DNA of 24,621 nucleotides, taken from contig NZ_LSJI01000214.1 in assembly GCF_001557235.1 (NCBI RefSeq), positions 1-24,621 on the forward strand. The letters are read 5' to 3'. Numbering within the stretch: position 1 is the stretch's first letter; each line of letters opens with the position of its first letter. The notes under the pieces were generated by a model. It searched no databases. It saw only the letters and a list, made by a program, of their open reading frames with translations, and was not told the origin of the DNA. A program made the position numbers and the translations under genes. Source of the stretch: Phenylobacterium sp. CCH9-H3 (GTDB lineage Bacteria > Pseudomonadota > Alphaproteobacteria > Caulobacterales > Caulobacteraceae). Below, piece after piece: positions 5,903-12,479 of this stretch.

Positions 5903-6736
5903 ATGGGCCAGGCCAGCGTCATCGTGGTCGGCAACGAGAAGGGCGGGGCCGGCAAGTCCACGCTCGCCATCCACATCGTCACCGCCCTGCTGCACGGCGG
6001 CGCCAAGGTCGCCGTGCTCGACCTCGACCTGCGTCAGCAGACGCTGGGGCACTTCTTCGCCAATCGCGCGGCCTGGCTCGCGGCCAACGGCGCCGAGGCG
6101 CCGATGCCCCTCCAGCACCCGATCAGCTCGGCGGGCGACGCCCTGGCCAAGGCGTCCGACGCCGAGCAGCTGGCGCGCTTCGAGGAGGCCTTCGCCCAGG
6201 TGGCGCACGAGGCTGATTTCGTCCTTATCGACACGCCCGGCGCGGACACCGCGATCATGCGCGCCGCGCACGTGAAGGCGGACCTGATCGTCACCCCGAT
6301 GAACGACAGCTTCGTCGACTTCGACATGCTGGGCGTCGTGGATCCGGTGACCCTCGAACTGAAGCGCCACAGCCTCTATGCGGAGACGGTCTGGGCCTGC
6401 CGCAAGGAGCGGGCGACGCGCGAGCGCAAGCAGATCGACTGGGTCGTGCTGCGCAACCGACTGGCGCCTACCGAGGCCCGCAATCGCCGGCGCCTGGACG
6501 AACGGGTTTCGTCCCTGGCCAAGAAGGTGGGCTTCCGCGTGGGGCCGGGCCTGCGCGACCGGGTGATCTATCGCGAGCTGTTCCCCTTCGGGCTGACCGT
6601 CGCCGACCTTTCGCCCGCCATCCGACCGGTCGCCATGAGCCTGCAGCACGTCGCCGCGCGCCAGGAGCTTCGGGCCGTGATGGTCGCGCTCGGCTTCAAC
6701 GGGCTGGACGAAGGCGAGCGGATCGCGGCTGAGTAG
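5903..6736 (+). CDS. mipZ: division-plane positioning ATPase MipZ
   Basis: The 277-residue ParA/MinD-type ATPase begins MGQASVIVVGNEKGGAGKST, with the deviant Walker A (Lys13, Lys18). DLDLRQ follows at 40-45 and FVLIDTPG at 106-113. The blocks TPMNDSFVDFDMLG, DWVVLRNRLAPTEARNRRR and GPGLRDRVIYRELFPFGLT are characteristic of MipZ rather than chromosomal ParA. MipZ binds ParB near the origin, forms a bipolar gradient and inhibits FtsZ polymerisation, so that division occurs at midcell. The start is preceded by GAAGG close by and GGGGGAG further off. A J-domain gene follows 3 nt after the stop, presumably in the same transcript. Confidence 0.97.
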   Translation: MGQASVIVVGNEKGGAGKSTLAIHIVTALLHGGAKVAVLDLDLRQQTLGHFFANRAAWLAANGAEAPMPLQHPISSAGDALAKASDAEQLARFEEAFAQVAHEADFVLIDTPGADTAIMRAAHVKADLIVTPMNDSFVDFDMLGVVDPVTLELKRHSLYAETVWACRKERATRERKQIDWVVLRNRLAPTEARNRRRLDERVSSLAKKVGFRVGPGLRDRVIYRELFPFGLTVADLSPAIRPVAMSLQHVAARQELRAVMVALGFNGLDEGERIAAE

Positions 6737-6739
6737 CCG

Positions 6740-7168
6740 ATGCTCTACATCGCCCTCGGCGGCGCGCTGCTCGTTGGCTACCTCTGGCTCACCGGGGGCA
6801 AGGCCCCCCTCCTGAAACGCCGCGAATGGCGTGTCCTGACCGCGGCCCTGGCGCTGGCGGCGTTCACCGGCGCCGTCTTCGTCGGCGTGCGCGGGTCGTG
6901 GGGCGCGACCATCGTGCTCGTCGTAGTGGGGCTCTGGCTGGCGGCGTCTGCGCGGAAGACTGCGCCGATCGCCGCGCCGCCGCCTGCCATGCGCATGAGC
7001 GAGGCCGAGGCCCGCCGGATCCTGGGCGTGGGCGCCGAAGCGAGCCGCGAGGAGATCCAGGCCGCCTACACCCGCCTGATGCGCGCGGTTCACCCTGACA
7101 AAGGCGGCACGGCGGGGCTGGCCGCCCAGCTCAACGTCGCGCGCGACCGGCTGTTGGGCCGCGGGTAA
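6740..7168 (+). CDS. membrane-anchored J-domain protein
   Basis: The 142-residue protein has hydrophobic segments at about 1-18, 33-50 and 54-70, then a short J domain (about 86-140) with the HPD triad at 118-120 in MRAVHPDKGGT. J domains stimulate DnaK ATPase. A C-terminal J domain behind N-terminal membrane segments resembles Pam18/TIM14-type or DjlA-like membrane co-chaperones. The J domain is compact, lacking the G/F and zinc-finger regions of DnaJ. It starts 3 nt after mipZ, so the two are very likely co-transcribed and perhaps coupled, but a functional link to division is inference. It is followed by a shared terminator. Confidence 0.88.
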   Translation: MLYIALGGALLVGYLWLTGGKAPLLKRREWRVLTAALALAAFTGAVFVGVRGSWGATIVLVVVGLWLAASARKTAPIAAPPPAMRMSEAEARRILGVGAEASREEIQAAYTRLMRAVHPDKGGTAGLAAQLNVARDRLLGRG

Positions 7169-7170
7169 GG

Positions 7171-7199
7171 AAAAGGCCCCGGCGGGGCCGGGGCCTTTG
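7171..7199. terminator. bidirectional terminator between the J-domain gene and the carboxypeptidase gene
   Basis: A long GC stem (AAAGGCCCCGG / CCGGGGCCTTT) with a short loop lies 3 nt after the J-domain stop and 21 nt before the end of the convergent carboxypeptidase gene. A T run follows on the minus strand (TTTTCC) and a shorter one on the plus strand. Confidence 0.85.
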
Positions 7200-7219
7200 C
7201 AGGATTGAGCCTGGGCGCT

Positions 7220-8527
7220 TCAGCCGCGGCCGGGCGGCATGACGAGGCAGGGCTGCTTCTTCGCTTTGAGCGCCTTGCAGGCGTTGCGCGCATCGCCCTC
7301 GGACATGCCGGAGAACCGGGCGCGGTACTTGCCGCCGTCCTTCTCGGCGACGCCGCGGGCGTCGTCGAATTGCTTTCCGAACCGCTTCTCGACCAGCGCG
7401 ATCTGCTCGCGCGCATCGGCGCGGGTGGAGAAGGTGCCGACCTGGACGGTCCAGCGCCCGGCGGCGTCCTTCTTGCCCTTGCCGTTCAGCTTGGGGACGT
7501 CCCTGGGCTCGACGATCTGGATCTTCGAGGCCCGCGACGGCGGCGTGGAGGAGGCGAGGGCGACCTTAAGGCCGGCCTCGGTATCGCCCTGCTGCATGGA
7601 AGGCTGGGTGGCCTCCGCCAGTTGCGGCGGCTCGAAGAAATTCTGGGCGACGGTGATCTGCTCGCCGCGGGCGCGGCGGTCCAGCACGTCGAAGCCGGTC
7701 AGCAGCAGGCCTTCGGCGACCTTGTTGCGGGTCGCCACGGTGGGGCCGCCGAGGACAATGGCGATGAGGCGGCGATTGTCGCGCACGGCCGAGACGGCGA
7801 GGTTGAAGCCCGAGGCGTTGGTGAAGCCGGTCTTCAGCCCGTCCACTCCGTCCATCGTGTAGAGCAGGCCGTTGTGGTTGCGGATGTTCTGGCCGCGGAA
7901 CGCGAAGTTCTTGGTCGAGAACAGGCGGTAGTATTGCGGATAGTCGCGCATCACCGCGCGCGACAGGATCGCCAGATCCCGGGCCGTGGACAGGTTGCGG
8001 CTGTCGGGCAGGCCATGCGGGTTGGCGAAGTTGGTGTTGCTCATGCCGAGCTCTTGAGCCCGCAGGGTCATGAGTGTGGCGAAGCGCTGTTCGGTGCCGC
8101 CCAGCTTTTCCGCCAGAGCCACCGCCGCGTCGTTGGCCGAGCGCGTGACCATGCCCTGCATCGCCTGCTCGACCGTGATCGAGTCGCCGGCGCGGATGCC
8201 CAGCTTCGTCGGCGCCTGCGCGGAGGCTCGGGGCGAGAACACGACCGGGTCGTCCAACTGGATCTTGCCCGACGCCAGCGCCTCGAACGCGAGATACAGC
8301 GTCATCACCTTGGTGATCGAGGCGGGATACCGCGGCGCATCCGCGCGTTTAGCGTACAGCACCTCGCCCGTCTTCGCGTCCACGACGATGGCCGCGTATT
8401 TCGACGAGTTCTGCGGGATGAGCTGGAAGTACGGGACCTGCGCCATGGCAGGCGAGGACGCCCCGCCGAGGGCCGTGGCCGCAGCCAGACCGAGGGTAAG
8501 CAACAGGCGGCGAGCGTGCTGGATCAT
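7220..8527 (-). CDS. D-alanyl-D-alanine carboxypeptidase (S11 penicillin-binding protein) with C-terminal SPOR domain
   Basis: The protein has 435 residues. A signal peptide at 1-29 ends AMAQ. The peptidase S11 domain has all three active-site motifs: SITK (Ser70-Lys73), SAN (130-132) and KTG (232-234). These enzymes trim the terminal D-Ala of peptidoglycan pentapeptides in the periplasm. Residues about 358-430 (RWTVQVGTFSTRADAREQI onwards) form a SPOR domain, which binds denuded glycan strands at division sites. That implies septal targeting, unlike the C-terminal amphipathic anchor of E. coli DacA. A Pro/Ser-rich linker separates the domains. Its position next to mipZ may reflect shared division context, but it is on the opposite strand. 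Confidence 0.95.
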   Translation of the reverse strand: MIQHARRLLLTLGLAAATALGGASSPAMAQVPYFQLIPQNSSKYAAIVVDAKTGEVLYAKRADAPRYPASITKVMTLYLAFEALASGKIQLDDPVVFSPRASAQAPTKLGIRAGDSITVEQAMQGMVTRSANDAAVALAEKLGGTEQRFATLMTLRAQELGMSNTNFANPHGLPDSRNLSTARDLAILSRAVMRDYPQYYRLFSTKNFAFRGQNIRNHNGLLYTMDGVDGLKTGFTNASGFNLAVSAVRDNRRLIAIVLGGPTVATRNKVAEGLLLTGFDVLDRRARGEQITVAQNFFEPPQLAEATQPSMQQGDTEAGLKVALASSTPPSRASKIQIVEPRDVPKLNGKGKKDAAGRWTVQVGTFSTRADAREQIALVEKRFGKQFDDARGVAEKDGGKYRARFSGMSEGDARNACKALKAKKQPCLVMPPGRG

Positions 8528-8685
8528 GCTTCGTCCGTCGAATCAAAGCGTTGACGCGGCCACTGCGCCGCGCGGGAAGTTCGTATCATGCGTCCCGCAC
8601 CCTTGCAGGAGAGTAAACAAGGATTGAACGGGCGCAATTGTCGCGGCGCCTGATGAACGGGCGGTGAAGCTTCATGGAAGCGTCA

Positions 8686-8700
8686 TTGTGCAGTGCACAA
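8686..8700. promoter_or_regulatory. perfect inverted repeat upstream of the phasin gene (PhaR-type operator candidate)
   Basis: TTGTGCA-G-TGCACAA is a perfect 7-1-7 palindrome, and a second TGC/GCA-rich element (CTGCTGCAGTGCAA) follows at 8712-8725. PhaR repressors of polyhydroxybutyrate granule genes bind CTGC/GCAG-type repeats upstream of phasin genes in Paracoccus. Similar control here is plausible, but no phaR gene is in the window. Confidence 0.45.
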
Positions 8701-8807
8701 AAAGCGTTTGACTGCTGCAGTGCAACATGAGACAAGGAGGGCGTGATCCAGAGGGCGTTCTGCGCCCTAAGCGCCGTCCCCGTCTCAATTTCCTGAGGAG
8801 CCGCCCC

Positions 8808-9242
8808 ATGGCCGCCGCCGAAGCCGCGAAGTCCACCGTCGAGCAGTTCACCGCCGCCTCCAACGTCGCCTTCAAGGAAGGCGTCGAGAAGAGCCTCGCC
8901 GCGCTGAACGAGATGAACACCCATTCCAAGAAGAACCTGGAAGCCATGGTCGCCTCGGCGACGGCTTCGGCCAAGGGCGCGGAAGCCCTGGGCGCCCAGG
9001 CCATGGCCTTCTCCAAGGCCGTCTTCGACACCCAGGTGAGCGCCGCCAAGTCGCTCGCCGGCGCCAAGAGCGTGCAGGAAGTGGTCGAACTGCAGACCGC
9101 CTTCGCCAAGTCCGCTCTGGAAACCTACATGGCCCAGTTCGGCGCGATGTCCGAGACCGTCTCCTCGTCGGTCAAGGAATCGATGAAGCCCCTCAACGAG
9201 CGCGTGACCGCGGTCGTCGAGAAGTTCCAGGCCGTCCGCTAA
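8808..9242 (+). CDS. phasin family protein
   Basis: The 144-residue protein is Ala- and Lys-rich and almost wholly helical (for example FKEGVEKSLAALNEMN, SAAKSLAGAKSVQEVVELQ and FAKSALETYMAQFGAMSE), matching the phasin pattern. Phasins coat polyhydroxyalkanoate storage granules in the cytoplasm and control their size and number. I chose the ATG at 8808 because GAGGAG lies 8 nt upstream. An upstream in-frame start at 8727 would add 27 residues unlike the family. It has its own promoter region with palindromic operator candidates and a very strong terminator, so it is probably a single-gene unit. No signal peptide or membrane segment is present. Confidence 0.9.
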   Translation: MAAAEAAKSTVEQFTAASNVAFKEGVEKSLAALNEMNTHSKKNLEAMVASATASAKGAEALGAQAMAFSKAVFDTQVSAAKSLAGAKSVQEVVELQTAFAKSALETYMAQFGAMSETVSSSVKESMKPLNERVTAVVEKFQAVR

Positions 9243-9265
9243 GCTTCCACGAGTACGGAAGTGCG

Positions 9266-9293
9266 AAAGCCCGGGCCGCGAGGCCCGGGCTTT
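9266..9293 (+). terminator. strong terminator after the phasin gene
   Basis: The stem is a perfect 12-bp repeat, AAAGCCCGGGCC / GGCCCGGGCTTT, closed by a GCGA (GNRA-type) tetraloop, 23 nt after the phasin stop. The T tail is short. Confidence 0.85.
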
Positions 9294-9364
9294 CCTGTCC
9301 CTGAGTAGGCGTACCCCGCTCCGTCCTCCCTCGTTCGGAGTGCGTTTTCTTACCAGTCAGCGTT

Positions 9365-9398
9365 GGGGTCGGTCCCCGAGGGCCGGCCCTTTTTCTTT
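9365..9398 (+). terminator. second, T-rich terminator before the RidA gene
   Basis: GGGTCGGTCC pairs with GGCCGGCCC (two G-U pairs allowed) and is followed on the plus strand by TTTTTCTTT. It lies 72 nt after the phasin terminator and about 28 nt before the RidA ATG. It may be a back-up terminator or the end of a short independent RNA starting in 9294-9364. Confidence 0.7.
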
Positions 9399-9425
9399 GA
9401 CCAGCCGCGCGCTAGACGTGGCGCC

Positions 9426-9887
9426 ATGTCGCAAGTCGAAGAACGCCTCGCCGGCCTCGGGATCCAACTCCCCACGCCCAACGCACCCGTCGCCAACTAC
9501 GTCCCCTTCGTAAGGGTCGGCGAGCTGGTCCATGTCTCCGGCCAGGTCTCGGTCGACGCCGCCGGCGGCGTCCGCGGGATCGTCGGTGAGGACGTGGACT
9601 TCGAGACCGCCGTACGCGCCGCGCGCATCTGCGGCGTCAACCTGCTGGCCCAGATGAAAGCCGCCTGCGAGGGCGACCTCGATCGGGTGGTGCGCTTGAT
9701 CAAGCTCGGCGGCTTCGTCCAGGCCGGCCCGACCTTCTTCGACATCCCCAAGGTGGTGAACGGCTGCTCGGACCTCATGGTCGAGGCGCTGGCCGACGCC
9801 GGGCGACACGCCCGCTCCGCGGTGGGGGTCTATCGCCTGCCGATGAACTTCGCCGTCGAGGTCGACGCCGTGGTGCAGGTCCGGTGA
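9426..9887 (+). CDS. RidA/YjgF family protein
   Basis: The 153-residue protein has YjgF/RidA features: VHVSGQVSVDAAGG, ICGVNLLAQMKAACEGDLDRV, VNGCSDLMVEALADAG and HARSAVGVYRLPM. It belongs to the longer YjgF subgroup (about 150 residues) rather than canonical 128-residue RidA. RidA proteins hydrolyse reactive enamine/imine intermediates from PLP enzymes, but this subgroup's reaction is unproved. The conserved Arg of the HARSAVGV block is present. No ribosome binding site precedes the ATG. A GCTAGAC element about 9 nt upstream could be a -10, giving a leaderless mRNA, as is common in Caulobacter. It overlaps the next gene by four bases. Confidence 0.9.
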   Translation: MSQVEERLAGLGIQLPTPNAPVANYVPFVRVGELVHVSGQVSVDAAGGVRGIVGEDVDFETAVRAARICGVNLLAQMKAACEGDLDRVVRLIKLGGFVQAGPTFFDIPKVVNGCSDLMVEALADAGRHARSAVGVYRLPMNFAVEVDAVVQVR

Positions 9888-10645
9888 ACGCCGCCGCGGA
9901 AAAGGGGGGCTTCGGCCAGGCCTGGGACCTCCTCTTCCACCCGCCGATTGCGCACCGCGGGCTGTGGAGCGCCGATGGCGCGCCGGAGAATTCGCTGGGC
10001 GCGTTCCAGGCGGCCTGCGCGGCCGGCTACGGGATCGAGCTGGACGTCCAGCTGTCGGCCGACGGCGAGGCCATGGTGTTCCACGACGATAAGCTGGCCC
10101 GGATGACGGGCGCGGAGGGCCGCGTTCGTGACCGCAGCGCAGCAGAGCTGGCCGAGCTGCGCCTGGCCGGCAGCGATGAGAAGATCCCCACCCTGCTCGA
10201 GACCCTGGCCGTCGTCGGCCACCGGGCGATGGTTCACATTGAATTGAAGACGCCCTACGGCGAGGTCGGCCCGCTGGAGCAGCGGGTCCATGAGGTGATC
10301 GCCGACCACAACGGCCCGCTCTGCGTCATCGGCTTCAATCCCTATTCCCATGCCTGGTTCGCCGACCGCTATCCCGGCGTACTGCGGGGCCTCGACAGCT
10401 ATTCCTACGACAAGGCGCCCCACATGGCCGAGGACCAGCGCCGCGCGTTCGCCGCGCTGGAGCATGTGCAGATCGCGCGGCCGCACTTCCTGGCGCTGGG
10501 CCTCGACATGCTGCCGAACCCCAAGGCCGCGGCCTTGCGGGCGCGGGGCATGCCTGTGGTGGCCTGGACGGTGCGCGACCCGGCGCAGTGGGACGCGGTC
10601 AAGGACGGTTGCGACAATCTGATCTTCGAAGGGTTCGCTGCGTGA
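9884..10645 (+). CDS. glycerophosphodiester phosphodiesterase family protein
   Basis: The protein has 253 residues. Catalytic motifs are HRG (24-26), PEN (34-36), ELD (52-54) and FHDD (66-69), with a later IELKTP metal-site block, so it should be an active Ca/Mg-dependent GDPD that releases glycerol 3-phosphate from glycerophosphodiesters. There is no signal peptide, so it is cytoplasmic. It resembles the small UgpQ-like class. It starts at a GTG inside a GTGA overlap with the RidA stop and ends in a second GTGA overlap with the FemAB-like gene, implying tight translational coupling of the three. Confidence 0.95.
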   Translation: MNAAAEKGGFGQAWDLLFHPPIAHRGLWSADGAPENSLGAFQAACAAGYGIELDVQLSADGEAMVFHDDKLARMTGAEGRVRDRSAAELAELRLAGSDEKIPTLLETLAVVGHRAMVHIELKTPYGEVGPLEQRVHEVIADHNGPLCVIGFNPYSHAWFADRYPGVLRGLDSYSYDKAPHMAEDQRRAFAALEHVQIARPHFLALGLDMLPNPKAAALRARGMPVVAWTVRDPAQWDAVKDGCDNLIFEGFAA

Positions 10646-11805
10646 GGCTCACGCCGGCGGTGAAGGTTTGCCGCCGTATCTCCGAGATCGGCCGCGAGGC
10701 CTGGGACGCCTGCGCGGACAATCCCGCCTACGACCAGAACCCCTTCATCCGGTTCGACTTTCTGCACGCCCTGGAAGAGGCCAACTGCGCGGTCGAGCGG
10801 ACCGGATGGGGGCCGCAGCATCTCGCCATCGACGACGCGGACGGCAGGGTGGCGGCGGTGATGCCGCTCTACCTGAAGAGCCACAGCCAGGGTGAGTACA
10901 TCTTCGACCACGCCTGGGCCGACGCCTATGAGCGGGCAGGGGGGCGCTACTATCCCAAGCTGCTGTCGGCCGCCCCCTTCGTGCCCGCCACCGGCGCGCG
11001 CCTTCTGGCCCGGCCGGACGTGGACCAGGAGGAGGCCTGGCGACTGCTGCTCGGCGGCGGACTGACCCTTTGCGAGCGCTACGGCGCCTCCGGCCTGAAC
11101 CTGAATTTCCTGACCGAGGCCGAGTGGCGCTGGATAGGCGCACAGGGGCTGGGGCGACGCGAGGGCCAGCAGTACCACTGGGAGAACCGCGGCTATCGCG
11201 ACTTCGACGACTTCCTGGGCGCCCTGTCGTCCGGCCGCCGCAAGACCATCCGCCGGGAGCGGCGCGACGCCCAGGCCGGCCTGGAGATCCTTCGCCTCAC
11301 GGGCGCCGACCTCACCGAGGATCACTGGGACGCCTTCTTCCGCTTCTACATGGACACCGGCTCGCGCAAGTGGGGCCGGCCGTACCTGACGCGCGCCTTC
11401 TTCTCGCTGCTGGGCGAGCGGATGGCCGACCGGGTTCTGCTGGTCATGGCGCGCAAGGATGGGTGCTGGGTCGCCGGAGCCCTGAACCTGATCGGCGGCG
11501 ACTGCCTCTACGGCCGCCACTGGGGCTGCGTGGAGGAGGTCCCGTTCCTCCATTTCGAGCTCTGCTACTACCAGGCGATCGAGTGGGCCATCGAGCAGGG
11601 CCTGCCCCGGGTGGAAGCCGGCGCCCAAGGCCAGCACAAGATCGCCCGCGGATACCTGCCCAAGCCTGTCTACAGCGCCCACTACATCGCCGACCCGGCG
11701 CTCCGCGGCCCGGTCGAGCGTTTTCTGGAGCAGGAGCGGGCCGGGGTGGAGCAGGAGATGGAGTGGCTGGAGGAGGAGTTCTCGCCGTTCAAGGCGGGGG
11801 AATAG
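10642..11805 (+). CDS. FemAB-like GNAT-fold protein (COG3146/DUF482-type)
   Basis: The 387-residue protein begins at the GTG of a GTGA overlap with the GDPD stop. Characteristic blocks are NPFIRFDFLHALEEA, GWGPQHLAI, MPLYLKSHSQGEYIFDHAWADAY, YYPKLLSAAPF, SSGRRKTIRRERR, and near the C-terminus FHFELCYYQAIEWAIEQGL-like and EAGAQGQHKIARGYLP. These mark the alphaproteobacterial FemAB_like family, related by fold to peptidyltransferases using aminoacyl-tRNA and to GNAT acetyltransferases. Substrate and cellular role are unknown. The preserved operon with a phosphodiesterase and RidA protein suggests a metabolic or envelope function. Confidence 0.9.
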   Translation: MRLTPAVKVCRRISEIGREAWDACADNPAYDQNPFIRFDFLHALEEANCAVERTGWGPQHLAIDDADGRVAAVMPLYLKSHSQGEYIFDHAWADAYERAGGRYYPKLLSAAPFVPATGARLLARPDVDQEEAWRLLLGGGLTLCERYGASGLNLNFLTEAEWRWIGAQGLGRREGQQYHWENRGYRDFDDFLGALSSGRRKTIRRERRDAQAGLEILRLTGADLTEDHWDAFFRFYMDTGSRKWGRPYLTRAFFSLLGERMADRVLLVMARKDGCWVAGALNLIGGDCLYGRHWGCVEEVPFLHFELCYYQAIEWAIEQGLPRVEAGAQGQHKIARGYLPKPVYSAHYIADPALRGPVERFLEQERAGVEQEMEWLEEEFSPFKAGE

Positions 11806-11811
11806 CCGGCC

Positions 11812-12414
11812 CTAGCTGCGCTCCCAGGCCTTCTTCAGCAGGGCCTCTACCGAGCCGTCGACGTCGGCGGGCGAAGTCAGCAGCATCTGGCCCTTCAGCC
11901 GGTCGCCCCAGCTTTCGCTCTTGCCGCGCGGCGACAGGCGCGGGTCGGCGTCGGGCGTGACGGCGAAGCCCACCATGGCGTGGCCGCCTTTCACGGGACG
12001 CGCCGCCGCCATCTGCACCTTGCGCGAGAAGGCGGTGAACGCCTTGCGCTGGCCGATGGTCACGTCGGGCAGTTTCGCCACCGCCGCCTCCAGCGCCACG
12101 AGGATCGCCTCGGACGCCGGATCGCTCCACAGCTTGGCGCGCAACGGGCCAGGATCATCCCAGCGATCTTCCGACGGGAAGGCCACGGACAGCACGTGGG
12201 AGGCGCGGTTGATCCCCAGGCCGTGATGCTCGCGAAGCCAGTTGGCGCGGGCCTTCGGCCTGTCGTGGGGGCAGGTCCTGGCGATCGCCACCCACTCTTC
12301 CAGCGTCTTGCCGGTGTCGCGCGCCATGGTGGCCTGCACCGAGGCGAACCACTTCTCCTGCCGCTCGGTCAGGCCCTGCGGCTTGGCGCCGGCCTTCGTT
12401 CCGCTCGCACCCAT
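11812..12414 (-). CDS. DUF4287 / DUF5655 domain protein
   Basis: The 200-residue protein has an N-terminal DUF4287-like region of about 25-75 (TGKTLEEWVAIARTCPHDR and NWLREHHGLGINRASHVLS) and a C-terminal DUF5655-like region of about 95-195 (KLWSDPASEAILVALEA, TIGQRKAFTAFSRKVQMAA, SWGDRLKGQMLL). The domains are recurrent in bacteria and lack an established activity. DUF5655 resembles phage/MazF-like or transport-associated proteins only loosely. The ATG at 12414 has an excellent AGGAGG 5 nt upstream. It lies 65 nt downstream of the TonB receptor on the same strand, perhaps in the same operon. It faces the FemAB-like gene across 6 nt. Confidence 0.85.
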   Translation of the reverse strand: MGASGTKAGAKPQGLTERQEKWFASVQATMARDTGKTLEEWVAIARTCPHDRPKARANWLREHHGLGINRASHVLSVAFPSEDRWDDPGPLRAKLWSDPASEAILVALEAAVAKLPDVTIGQRKAFTAFSRKVQMAAARPVKGGHAMVGFAVTPDADPRLSPRGKSESWGDRLKGQMLLTSPADVDGSVEALLKKAWERS

Positions 12415-12479
12415 GGGTGCCTCCTGTCGCCGACAGGCTGGACGCGGGCGGCCGATCCGGCAAGCCCGCGCCCATTTCG

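Noticed and set aside
5846..7093. 415-codon minus-strand frame opposite mipZ
   Set aside because: It is antisense to mipZ and the J gene, both recognised families; it has no plausible domain.
8551..8589. Promoter TTGACG with TATCAT upstream of the phasin
   Set aside because: The spacing is about 27 nt, too long for a normal promoter.
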